Shown piece after piece: positions 53,001 to 64,000 of a stretch of 64,000 bases of DNA (its first letter is position 1; every line of letters begins with the position of its first letter). The stretch is from Nymphaea colorata (taxonomy: Eukaryota > Streptophyta > Magnoliopsida > Nymphaeales > Nymphaeaceae). The notes beneath the pieces were generated by a model. The model was not told the origin of the DNA and did no database searches. It was given only the letters and a program-made list of their open reading frames with translations. Location of the stretch: contig NC_045140.1 of the NCBI RefSeq assembly GCF_008831285.2, positions 3,761,528-3,825,527 of the forward strand, in the 5' to 3' direction. A program made the position numbers and the translations under genes.

Positions 53001-56000
53001 TGCGACCTATTCTCAGAAATTTCTATTTAGAGGAACTTGCTATTTATAGTTTAGGCTGTGCAAACTGCAAACCCCAATTTAGAACCGGGCACAGTATTGA
53101 GATTGTTCCGTCTTAGCATGACCTTACCTCCACAAAATGATAAGGTGACTGAGCTTGGACTTGGAAATGCAACCAAGTTTGGGTTAAAAGGCTGGACGCA
53201 TTCATGGATCTTCATCCCAAGATCCTGATTAAGCTTGGTTAAGATCAAATGATTATAGCTATGTGGCTTAGTTGCAAAAGCCAAAAGCCAAGGGTTCAAG
53301 TAGCACAAAAGACGTGGTTTTCCACACAGCATCTCCAAGGTGCTTGAGAAGGTTTAGAGGAAAGGAGAAAACAGAAAACCTGAGATGGTATACACATGAC
53401 CCCCAAAGTGTGAAGAGAGTTAGCCAAAAGAGAAAAAAATTTAAATTGTAGATGGATGGGTTTCCAAGGCCTAAAAGAGGGTTATGTAGGGAGAGGTGGT
53501 CGGAGGAGCTTGAGGTAATGATAAGCCTGTACTAGAATATCAACTGCCTGAAATGGGAAGAGGAGGAACAATAGAAAGGAAAAAGAAAATATCCAGTGAA
53601 ACTTCTTGGGGCAGGTTGAGTCGAGTAACAGTAACTTGTAGTCTTGGTTTAGCCTGGGTCAACATAATTTTTAGGTCCAGCTTGAGCTTAGACTCTTTAT
53701 TTCAAAACCAGCTTGTGTTTGGATAAGCCGGTCTCAGTCCTAGCCCAGCCTTGTCCAGCCCTATTTTGTGGTTGTCCTGCTTCAAGGGAACACAACATGA
53801 ACCTGTCAATGCCATGAGACATGATACACAGCATGAGGCTGCAAAATAGATGCTGTGACATGTACGGATATCATTTTTTGCTCTTAATGGTTTAACATTG
53901 ATAAAATGTTAATGTCTTCTATGTATTGAATCTATTGATCAATTGAAAACTGAAGTATATGTATTGGCTCTAGCTATTCATTGTTTTGAATATTTGTTTC
54001 TTAACATTAGTGCCAGGTCAAAATATGAACTGAATTATTGACCTACATGTCAGTGACCGATATCGCATACTTCCTCTAGTGAAATTTGATGTTGAACAGT
54101 TGTACTTAATAGCCTTTGAGAAGTTGTATAAAAGCTTAGGTGTGATAAGGTATTGTTTCAGTTTATATTGTAGGTCGGCATGTCATTAGCTCGGAGATTG
54201 GTTCTTGATGGCTCTTGGGAGTCATTTGCTGCTTCTTTTTCAAACAATGCTTCCAACATTGTCTCAACAGTGCTATGGGTGTACTGGTATACCATTTTTC
54301 CCTTTATTCGTTCAGTTCTCTTACTCTTGTTCCCAAAATTCTTGACTCCACCAAAGCAATTCTCTGTTGTTCATGTCTGACCATGGATCTGGGTTGGACA
54401 ATGTACCATGTTTCGCATTCAACCAATAATCAAATTATGGTTTCTCTGCATTCCAGGGGAGTGTGTATTAGTGACTTGATCCCTTTTTATCTTGGCCAAC
54501 TTGTATCAAGGACTAAGGCACCTGATGAGGTTTTCTCCAAGGTAATAGCCTCATTCTTCATTGTAAAACCAAATATACAACTTCTTGTTGGGAGTTTGAA
54601 ATGGAACAGTAAGGGTACCGTTTTTGCTAATACAAAGGTCAATGTGATGTTATCATTATCTTTGTCATAATTTTTCAGCTTGGAGTTTCCAAGAAGAAGG
54701 CAAACCATATTACTCGTGTGGTGAAGAGATATGGCAATCTAATAGGTTTTGGTGAGTATCTTTGAACCGCTTTGAGTTTTGTGGTTGTCGATTCAAATGA
54801 TAGATGTTCCAGCAATACATAAACTAGTATGTACATAGTTCTTGCATTTAGAGGTAGCAACTAGCGAGAATCTTTCATGTTGCTCGGAACATGATCTTTT
54901 ATATAATTTTTTATTCTATCATGATTCGTGATAGATCCTGTGAAATATGTAACTACATTTTCTAAACATCAGGAGAACTCATGCAGAGGAAATGATCAAG
55001 AAGCATGAAAGAAGAAACTTTCACTTCACATGGTACATCTGAAAAAAGTTAAATGTGGGGAACAATGGAAGTTGTTTCTTGGTTAGACTGACTTATGCAT
55101 GTAAGACTTGTCTTAGATAGCGGTCTTCCACTCTTCTCTATGTGCACCTCCAATGCAGTTTGTGGACAGGTATCCAATTAAGAATGTCGAGGAAGGCTGT
55201 GTAGTGGGACGTGTTCAGGGCTATATAAAAAGCTTGCCTCTATTGTCACACTTACTGTTCATAATGACATTTCTTTGGGATGCATCTAGTTGAACAATTG
55301 GCCATCAATTAATGTTGGTTCCTGATGGAAAAACTTTAGGTAGAGTTCCTTCTATGTTTGTATCCTTACAAGTCAGGCACGTGCTGCTTATATGGAAAAT
55401 GGAAATACACAGATTAGTACCAGGTTGTGTGTATATGTGCATGCAAGTATACGTCTGTACACATTTGATCATGGTCTAAGAAAGTACTTTAATGCTGGTA
55501 AACTTTTTTCTGTTGAAAACCCTCCATTTGTGCTCTCTCAACCTTCCCAATTAATGTTAGATATCCAGCCTCTACATTGCCTCCTTTTGAAGGCCCAGGT
55601 CTGAACCTTAGTGGGCCTACCCCAAGGCAGACCCGCATGGCAACATCAAATGTAGTAGCAACCCTTCCCTAAATTCTCTTCTCTCGGATTTGCTTGGTGT
55701 TTTATGACCAGTTTGATCTACAGGCAAGCAAGATAGACTCTCATGGTGCTTTTTCATCTTGAAAATTGAATTTATTTTAAAAAAAGGAAAGAGGGATGTC
55801 AGTTGGGATGGGGAAATTTATATGCTGCTCGAGGGATAATTTTGTCAATTTTCATCAATAACTCGGGCTAACCTAATAGTAGTTAAGAGTAGTCTGTGTC
55901 TGAGTTAGGTGCAAAAATTGTGTAGACCTCCAAATCTTGCACATGTTCTTGTATAACCCTTATTCTTTAGGCACTTATTTTGTAAACCTTTCCTTTTCTC

Positions 56001-57291
56001 TTTGCCGTTTTCTATAGTCACTGTTTAAGTTTCAGTATATGCTCTATCAAATGGACTTGTCTTGTCAAATAGCTGGTGGGTGCAGTCTCCATGATATGTT
56101 TTTACCAAAAAAGCATTCTAAAGGATATTTTAGCCATTCATGACTTGAGCATGGTCTCATTGTATTAATATGACCAAGTGCATCTTTGATGTGATGGTGC
56201 AACAACCAGTTTGTTCCATTACCACAGAGTATATGGTAGCTGTGCTTCATCTTGGAACGTCCAGTCTGTCATAGGCCTCTGTACTTTTAACAATTTTAAA
56301 TTAATTTGTTTAGTGCTTATGAGATCATGTATGTCCTAAGTTTTTTCTTGGCTAGCTAAAACATGTATGTCTCACATAGTGAAAGGAGTTGCATGTTCTT
56401 CAAGGTGCGGATGTTATCAAATACTTTGTAGCAGTGTTGCACTTATCATATGATAGTTTTTGAATTTGAAATATTATACACTACCTGTATCTTAAACGGG
56501 TGGTGTATCGCACTTGTATCGTATGTCTCATGCAACATAATACAGGGTGATACATCTTGTATCACATGATACGGGATGAAGTTGCAAAAATTGGTGCTAG
56601 GCCCCTTCTTCCAATTTGGGTTTTAAAATCCTTCCACCCCTCATTTTTGAACACTTCTAAGAGTTGGAGGAGTAGAGTTCTTGCCAGTTTTGAGGAGAAA
56701 TCATCAACTTAAGGATGAAGTTATACATTTAAGGAAAAAATTGTGCATGGTTGACTCATTGGGGTTGAAGAAAGAGGTTTTTTTTTTTTTTTTTCTTTGT
56801 ATGGAATTCTTTCATTTTCGCATAGATTTTGATTCTCCTTACGTTTACTGTAGCTTTTCATTTGTTTTTAAAGATACAACTTCCAATCATGATCCCGCAT
56901 GGCAGTGGTGCGATAGGGTGAATGAGAATGATCGATTAAAACTTATGAACGATGATATTTTTATTTGTTATTTGCATCAAAATTGAACAATTTCACCCTG
57001 TGATGTATAGCAATTCAAACTTGTTTATTAATGTGTTTTGGCTTATGGGCTGTGAGTTATGACTTATGCCATTAGATTATGTTATGTTAAATTTAAATTG
57101 ATGAATATCCAAACCTTTATAAGCCTATATTTATGTATGACGATTTTTTTATAAAGAACATATTTTTCTTGATTTTTCTCTACTTTTTTAATTTTTATTT
57201 TTTTTGAAATTAAAAAATAAATTTATGATAGATAGTTTATGATAGAAATGTAGCACCAATATCTGTAACCCGAAAACAGCACTCACGCAGG

Positions 57292-57329
<38 letters not shown>

Positions 57330-60300
57330 ACAAGAAGAAACTGAGGAGAAGAAGCCGTAGCCAAAATGGTTTGCACGGCCTCTATTTATAATCTCATTTT
57401 CAGAATTCTAAGAGTCTCCAATCGTAGAATCCTAAGAGATTTCACAAGCTCCAAGGACATTAATTACATCATAGAAACCTAAGAGACTTCACATATTACA
57501 AGGATATTAACTACAACATAGAATCCTAGGAGACTTCCCATATAACAAGGATATTAACTATAACATAGAATCCTAGGAGACTCTTCACATGTTACAAGGA
57601 CATTAAATATTTTAACACATTCTACAAGGAGGTGGAATCCTAAGAGACTCCTCTTCAACGTGCTGGTGAAGGCTTTATATTTTAACACCCTCCCTCAAGT
57701 TGTGCATGGTTTTGCACCATGTACAACTTGCCTTTTAGAAACCAGAATCGTTCCTTTGTTAATCCTTTTGTAAATAAGTCTGCAACTTGTTCATCTGTAC
57801 GAACATAAATAGGCTGAATTTCCTTGTCTTCCACCTTTTGTCTAACAAAGTGTTGATCAATCTCAATGTGCTTTGTTCGACCATGTTGTACGGGATTAAA
57901 GGCAATGTTAATAGCGCTTTGATTATCGCACATTAACATTGATGTTTTAATCTTTTATCCAATGTCTTCTAGCAAATGTCTAACCCATGTAACTTCAGCA
58001 GTACCTGCAGCCATGCATCTGTATTCAGCTTCAGTGCTGGATCTTGCTACTGCCTTTTGCTTTCGACAACTCCAAGACACAAGATTACGTCCAATGAAAA
58101 TACAAAAACCAGAAATGGACTTTCTTTGATCGGGATCTCCAGCCCAATTTGCATCTGTGAATGTCATAAGTTGATGTCCAGTAGTTATATTTTCACTCTT
58201 ACCATAAACTAAGCCATCTCCTGCTGTCCCTTTAAGATATCTTAATATTCTTTTGACAGCATCCATGTGAGTATCTCTAGGTGCATGCATAAATTGGGAT
58301 TCTTGATTCATAGCATATATAATATCTGGTCTAGTAAATGTAAGATATTGAAGTGCCCCAACAATACTTCGATATTGCGTAGGATCTTCATATAACTCCC
58401 CATCTTGAGCACTTAGTCTTTGATTTAGAACACTAGGAGTTCCAACAGGCTTACAATCAGACATACCTGACTTTTTCAACAAATCCAACGTGTATTTCTG
58501 TTGTGTCAATGTGAGGCGATTATTGTGCCTATCAATCTCCACTCCAAGAAAGAATCGTAAATCACCAAGCTCTTTCATTTTGAAGTTTTGCATCATCAAA
58601 ACTTTAGCTTCTTCTATGTGTTTTTCTGAATTGCCTGTGATAACAATATCATCAACATATATAAGAAGTAAAGTAAATATGTTTTCCTTTCGATAAATGA
58701 AAAGAGAGTGATCTAGAGGACATCTCCGAAAACCACATTCTTGAATCTTGCAAGAGAAACTGTCAAACCACGAACGTGAGGCCTGTTTAAGTCCATAAAT
58801 AGATTTTCTTAGTTTGCAAACCCATGCATGAGAGTCTCCTTTCGTGTATCCTAGAGGTTGTTCCATATATACTTCCTCCCTTAAATCACCATGAAGAAAA
58901 GCATTCTTCACGTCCATTTGATGTAGTCTCCATCTATATTCAACTGCCAATGATATAATCACGCGAATTGTTCCCATTTTGATCACAGGGCTGAATGTCT
59001 CATCATAATCTTCTCCATATTGTTGTGTAAACCCTTTTGCTACTAACCTTGCTTTGTGTCTTTCTATGCTGCCGTCAGGTTTGTATTTAATTTTGTATAC
59101 CCATTTGGAGCCCACTACGTTCTTTTCGTGTGGCCTCGGAACGATCTCCCATGTTCCACATTCATGCAAGGCATCCATTTCTTCTTTCATAGCCTTTCTC
59201 CAATGATGTGATTTTGATGCTTCATCAAATGAAGTAGGTTCTTCCTCCTTGCCAACTTTTGCCATGAATAACTGAAAATCAAGTGATAAAGAATCATAGC
59301 TAACCCACCTGTGAATGGGATGACGAATGCGTTGGGATCTTCTAAGGTGGGGCATGTTGTCTTCTTCACTGTGAGCATCTCTGTCCCTTAGTCGTCGACT
59401 GTAGATAAGACCCGAATACCGATGTGCATCGTTGCTCTGTTCATTATTGTTTTCGTGATGACTTAATGACTGTGTTGGATCTTCTTGATTTTCACTTTGA
59501 GCCATATCCGACGGTTGTATTGCTCTCTCTGAATCTTCACTTTGAGGCACATCATTTTCTATAACAGGATCTGCATTGAATAACTGTGTACTGGTCCAGG
59601 GATCATAAGATTCAATGGTCATAGGCATTTCATTTGTATTATCAAAACTATGTTCATCAAAAATGACATTTCTTGAAGTTTTGATACGTTTAGTTGTTGG
59701 ATCATAGCATCGAAAACCTTTATATTCATCAGCATATCCAACGAATCTACATTGAATAGCTTTGTCTTGAAACTTGTTCCTCAAGGCAGCATCAACGTGA
59801 ACATAGCATACACAACCAAAAACCTTCAAGTTCTTGTAATCAGGTTGTTTGCCTAAGAGTATAAAATATGGCGATTTAGACATCAAGAGTGTCATAGGCA
59901 AACAATTTATTATGTATACAGCAGTATGGAAGGCTTCAGTCCACAAGGAAATGGGCACATTAGTATCATGCATCATGCTCATGGCGCTTTCAACTATATG
60001 TCGATGTTTCCGCTCAACTACACCATTTTGTTGTGGTGTGTAAGGGCAGGAAATTTGTCTAGTTATCCCTTTTTCACGTAGAAATTCAATAAAATCAAGC
60101 GAGGAATATTCTCCCCCTCCATCACATTGAAAATGCACCACATTGGATGAAAATTTAGTTTGAATCATGGCATAGAAGTTTCGAAATATGTGAGGTACTT
60201 CTGATTTGTGTTTCATGAAGTAAATCCAGGTGAAACGTGAGTAAGAGTCAATGAATAAGACATAATATCTTGACCCAGACATGGAATCAATAGGGGCTGG

Positions 60301-62275
60301 CCCCCATACATCAGAAAAAATAGTTTCAAAAGGTTTGGAAGCCCTTTGATTTATATTATGGAAAGGTAAAACATGACTCTTACAAAGTCCACAACTTGAA
60401 CATTTTTTGACACTTGAAGTAAGAGGTAAACTTGATCTTGGAATGAGACTATCTGTGACAAGTTTTTCAATGAAATGTCGACCACAGTGTCCTAGCCGAC
60501 TATGCCACAAATCAGACTCCAAAAATTGGTTAGGGCCCCTTACTTTTGATTGAAAATGGCAAGAACTTGGCACTGATGACGCATTATGAGAAAGAGAAAA
60601 TGTCTTCAATCCTATATCAAAAGTGGATGAATCCTTGGGTAGACATTCCTTGAGGACGTACATATTCCCTTGACGCTCCCCTCTAGCGAACATTTTCTTC
60701 GTTTGGAGGTCCTTGACATAGACAAAAGAAGGTGTGAATTCAACAGAAGAGCTTGTATCATCAATGAGTTTAGAAATGGATATGATGTTCTTTTTGATAT
60801 TGGGAGCAAGAACAACATTAGACAGTGATAGAGACGATGATGACAATGGAATATGTGCATTTCCAATATGTGTAATAGGATGAGATTTTCCATCACCTGT
60901 TATAATGCAACTTCTACCGTAATGAGGGGATAAGTTAGTCAATTTACCTGCATTTCCTGTCACATGGGTAGCTGCACCTGAATCCAAGAACCATTCTCCC
61001 TGCTCATTTTGCTTTATAGTCATCTTTGAGAATGCGGCCATCAATAGCTGTTGCATATCTTCAGCGGTGGATTTAGAACTTTGTCCTCCTTGTTTATAAT
61101 CATGTCTTACCCCTTTGTTTTTATTTTGAGGATTAAACCAACATTGTGCCTTCATGTGTCCTTTCTTGTTGCACTGAAAACAAATTGGTATTTTTCTTGA
61201 AGTATCCAAAGGAGACATACCTTGGTTATGTGGTGTTGGTAGAATGCCACGACCACCATGGTTGGAGTTCCCATGGCTCTTACCAAACTTTACATTCATA
61301 GCCAACACATTTTGGGAGTTCCCTTGATCAGTCCTTTCAATGACTCTTTTCATATTCATTTCATGTTGGAGAAGTTTACCTTGTAGTTCGTTGAAGGAAG
61401 GCAGAACAGGAAGGACCTCAAGAGCTGTAATAAAAGCATGATAATCATGCCCAAGTCCATTCAAGGTTTGCTGCACCTTTTCCTTATCAGAAATGTTATT
61501 CCCTGAGGCAGCAAGTTGGTCTGCGACGGCCTTAATACGCCCCAAATAATCCATGATAGACATTGAACCTTTGCTCAAATTCTGAAATTCTTTCTTTAAG
61601 TACATAATTCGAGCTTCTGATATTTGGGAAAAGGTATCAGCAAGGGTTTCCCATAATTCTTCTGCAGTACAATCATCAGAAACTGAAAGTAACACTTGTT
61701 GAGATAAAGTGGACAAAATATACGCAACCAGACTTTGATCACGTCTCATCCACATAGCATGTTCAGGATTGTTGTCTTCATGAACAGCAATAACTTCTCC
61801 TGCCTCATTTTTTATTTCCTGTAAGACGGATATTGGTGGAGCCTTTGTTGAACCATCGAGATGTCCAAAGAGGCCTTGACTTCTTATGAAAGGCATGATT
61901 TGCCTTTTCCAGATCAGATAATTCTCATGGTTGAGTTTTTCGGTAATAAGGTGAGGAAGAAAACTTGAGGACATGCCAGAATGCGAAAGGTTTTCCATGA
62001 CAGCAGAAAGGAATGGTATATAGGTAGAAGATGAGAGGGAAAGAAGACACGATATAACAAGATGTGTCCTTGGTAAGCAAGAAGAAAAAGGAACAAGAAT
62101 TGCGCAAGAGACAAGTAAATTCAGGATAGAGACAAGATGAGAAAAGAGTTCTAACCAGATCAGACCTGTTTGGGCATTTCGTTTGGTAGAGATAACGTAA
62201 CCTGGCGCTCTGATACCATGATAGAAATGTAGCACCAATATCTGTAACCCGAAAACAGCACTCACGCAGGAAGAT

Positions 62276-62306
<31 letters not shown>

Positions 62307-63966
62307 ACAAGAAGAAACTGAGGAGAAGAAGCCGTAGCCAAAATGGTTTGCACGGCCTCTATTTATAATCTCATTTTCAGAATTCTAAGAGTCTCCAATC
62401 GTAGAATCCTAAGAGATTTCACAAGCTCCAAGGACATTAATTACATCATAGAAACCTAAGAGACTTCACATATTACAAGGATATTAACTACAACATAGAA
62501 TCCTAGGAGACTTCCCATATAACAAGGATATTAACTATAACATAGAATCCTAGGAGACTCTTCACATGTTACAAGGACATTAAATATTTTAACACATTCT
62601 ACAAGGAGGTGGAATCCTAAGAGACTCCTCTTCAACGTGCTGGTGAAGGCTTTATATTTTAACAGTTTACAAGATACTACTAGATAGTGTATCTATTGTT
62701 AGCATACACACTTTACAACATTGCTTTGTAGCCTTTAGCTTTCCGTCCTTGGTATCATAGAAGGTTTCAGGATGTCTTTATTTTTAGTCTAATGTGGGAT
62801 GTATTGGGCAGGAAAAATGTTCAGCAAGGATGAATTTGGAGTATCCAGAGATGATTTATGTGTTTCTTTTCATTGTATTCTGGCCTTTCTGTATTGAGTC
62901 TATTGACTAGTCATTTTTCAGTTTTGACCCTCAGCCTTTTGTCTTTTTTTTTTTTTTTCTTCTCATGGTAGAGCTATGTTAAATGTGATGTCTGTACTCC
63001 ATTTCGTTTGTGGGTTCATATTACATTTATCTGTTCCTATATTTGTATATTTTAGTACTGTCTTTCTGATGAGCTAGGATATCTTAAATGAAATGCAGTG
63101 GAGCGTTTCTCACTTGGAGTGAGGAATCCAACAGCTTTTCTAGCCGGTGCAATGGTGAGAGCTCTGACCACTGATTACGTAAATAGACTTCATTGGTTAT
63201 TCTCTTTGGTTTGATAGTTCAGTTGCACATAGTCCTCTGATAGTTACATTCTTCTGAGAAGGCTTGTTCTCTGATCATCATGTAGAGTTCCCTTTAAGTC
63301 TTATTTCTATTGGAGCATTCTTCTAGCAGTGTTTCTTTAGAGCTAATATTGCACTGAAATCATTCTTGGTGTAAATTATTAGGAACAGGTTTAGGTTTTG
63401 TTAGACTTATCAATTGGTGAAGTTACATGCGGCTATTTGGTCGTGGTGCATTTGTTATTGTACTCTGAAACTAGGAACATAAAAAATTGCTGTTCATTTG
63501 TCATGATTTTTCACCAATAGAGCAAGGGACATTATCTTTGTGGTTTTAAGCTGATTTATTTGCATTGTTCATCTAAGTATCTAACATCTAACTTGCAAAT
63601 AAGTGCAGGGAATATCAGCAGGCCGTTTTTTTGCTGGTGTCTGCTGTGGATGCTTGATTACTCTTCCAGTCCAGGTTATCCAGATTACCATCTTCTTCCC
63701 TGTTTATTGTTTTTATATCTCAATAAAATTTATCGAGACAATTTATGTGTGCAACATGAGGATTGGTAATTGTGAGCTACTATAAACTTCTGAATTTCTG
63801 GTGCTCTAAATAGATATTTCGCATGTATCAAGAATTTCAGTATTTGTTTTTTTTTCTTTTAGTTGATTTTCTGACTCTGCTTTGTTTCTTCCTCATCTAG
63901 CTGGCGATTGGATTCTTGTTGAGAGATCGTCCTGTGTTTGCTATTGCAAGTGTTGCAACAGCTGTG
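50032..63966 (+). CDS. DedA/VTT-type (SNARE-associated) membrane protein, predicted plastid, 3' end outside window
   Basis: Exons seen: 50032-50210, 51158-51547, 52669-52741, 54174-54286, 54457-54541, 54679-54751, 63099-63154, 63609-63674, 63901-63966; 367 residues, phases continuous, gene continues past 64000. Residues 1-60 (MAYTAILFGGCSRPASF...) are Ser/Arg-rich with few acids, like a plastid transit peptide. A polar linker follows, then a membrane segment at about 121-142 (VIARLAVVCGLAVIVVIALA). Residues 191-214 are a second hydrophobic segment carrying GLFISEEALNIW. DLIPFYLGQ (about 259-267) and RYGNLIGFVERFSLGVRN (about 297-314), then AFLAGAMGISAGRFFAGV, follow the DedA pattern (GYYxG ... 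RFxPGVRxxxPxxAGxxxMxxxxF). Family members are lipid scramblase- or transporter-like; substrate here is unknown. The leader exon joins exon 2 in frame (ILR|VGSYQ), supporting this start. Intron 6 (8.3 kb) holds a young copia element. Confidence 0.75.
53255..53315 (+). mobile_element. Possible tRNA-like SINE head in a DedA-like gene intron
   Basis: TGTGGCTTAGTTGC (A-box-like, 53263-53276) is followed about 22 bp later by GGGTTCAAGTAGC (B-box-like, 53297-53309). The spacing is near the tRNA minimum and no 3' body or target duplication was found, so this may be chance. Confidence 0.3.
57240..57687 (-). repeat. 3' LTR of the young copia element
   Basis: 448 bp. Contains a (GA)n tract at about 57297-57322 and four tandem units of 47 bp starting at 57426, 57473, 57520 and 57567, each opening AGAAxCCTAxGAGA. 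A fifth partial unit starts near 57633 and a weaker one precedes at 57402. CTATTTATAA near 57381 on the plus strand reads TTATAAATAG on the minus strand, a likely TATA box. Confidence 0.95.
57682..61998 (-). CDS. Copia gag-pol polyprotein with one in-frame stop
   Basis: Start chosen at MENLSHSGMSS (61998), the first ATG after the LTR and leader. The longer open frame reaching into the LTR is unlikely to be translated from there. Gag pattern KLNHENYLIWKRQIM is near residues 25-40; zinc knuckle CFQCNKKGHMKAQC near 265-280; protease WFLDSGAATH near 335-345; integrase zinc domain WHSRLGH...CSSCGLC near 497-540; integrase core with SDVWGPAP and CPYTPQQNGVVERKHRHI; reverse transcriptase with LLLIYVDDIVITG near 1110-1125; RNase H with DANWAGD near 1285 and SSTEAEYRCMAAG. 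A TAA at 57955-57957 (codon 1348) falls after LLEDIG; the same frame continues through CDNQSA and HIEIDQHFVR to the final stop at 57682-57684. About 1438 codons, the usual copia length. The stop removes the end of RNase H. Confidence 0.95.
57688..57696 (-). other. Polypurine tract
   Basis: GAGGGAGGG on the minus strand immediately before the TGTTAAAA start of the 3' LTR. It is also translated, as the last residues of the polyprotein. Confidence 0.85.
62207..62218 (-). other. Primer-binding site (tRNA-Met type)
   Basis: TGGTATCAGAGC on the minus strand, directly after the CA end of the 5' LTR. Confidence 0.93.
62219..62664 (-). repeat. 5' LTR of the young copia element
   Basis: 446 bp, matching the other LTR base for base by eye except for a GA tract shorter by one unit. 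The same 47-bp units start at 62403, 62450, 62497 and 62544. Confidence 0.95.
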
Positions 63967-64000
63967 GTAATTTTACATTCTCTGTTCAGCTTTTACTCTG

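Larger units (their letters stand above)
57240..62664 (-). mobile_element. Nearly intact young Ty1/copia retrotransposon
   Basis: 5425 bp, TG...CA ends, flanked by GTTTA at 57235-57239 and 62665-62669. The LTRs at 57240-57687 and 62219-62664 are identical by eye except for one extra GA unit in the left copy. Read on the minus strand: 5' LTR, tRNA-Met-type primer site TGGTATCAGAGC (62207-62218), gag-pol, polypurine tract GAGGGAGGG (57688-57696), 3' LTR. All parts needed for transposition are present apart from one nonsense codon. It sits in intron 6 of the DedA-like gene, antisense to it. Near-zero LTR divergence means very recent insertion. Confidence 0.97.

Noticed and set aside
57188-57376. 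Short open frames starting in the copia LTR (MQTILATASSPQFL...)
   Set aside because: Same frame occurs in both LTRs, runs through the GA repeat as a Leu-Ser string and has no family match.

Overview
This is nuclear DNA from a flowering plant. Genes are split by many introns with plant-like GT-AG borders, coding is sparse (four genes in 64 kb), AT-rich introns and spacers dominate, and the transposons are plant types: Ty1/copia, TRIM, LINE and tRNA-derived SINE, with tRNA-Met-type primer sites. I cannot name the species from sequence alone. I saw no bacterial-style operon, CRISPR array, phage or organelle segment.

Layout. 1-3.9 kb: a possible exon fragment at the left edge, a decayed TRIM retrotransposon (about 922-1389) and a broken copia RT/RNase H fragment (about 2556-2960). 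3.9-12.6 kb, minus strand: an ARID-HMG box DNA-binding protein (HMGB15-like) with six coding exons and a 5.4 kb intron. 12.6-24 kb: a 12 kb gene-poor spacer holding two SINE copies in opposite orientation, microsatellites, a small dispersed repeat, a perfect 91-bp tandem duplication, and a dead LINE into which a TRIM array has inserted. 24.1-30 kb, plus strand: mitochondrial-type ribosomal protein uL4 with seven coding exons, including one GC-AG intron and a telo-box upstream. 31.4-47.1 kb, minus strand: organellar lysyl-tRNA synthetase with 14 coding exons. One of its introns carries an internally deleted copia element flanked by the 5-bp target duplication GAAAT. 47.1-50 kb: divergent spacer. 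50.0 kb to the right edge, plus strand: a predicted plastid-targeted membrane protein of the DedA/VTT (SNARE-associated) type, nine exons visible and running off the window. Its sixth intron carries a nearly intact, very young copia element (57240-62664). Its LTRs differ only in GA-repeat length, it is flanked by GTTTA, and a single in-frame stop breaks its polyprotein.

Functional picture. Two of the four genes serve organellar translation (uL4m and organellar LysRS) and lie tail to tail; the DedA-like protein also has a plastid-type leader. The fourth is a nuclear architectural DNA-binding protein. I take the neighbourhood as coincidental, since plant genes are not organised in operons. The genes are conserved. 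What is less ordinary is the transposon stratigraphy (TRIM in LINE, copia in introns), a four-unit 47-bp repeat inside the young copia LTRs, and the GC-AG intron. All exon borders below were placed by reading splice consensus and reading-frame continuity by eye.
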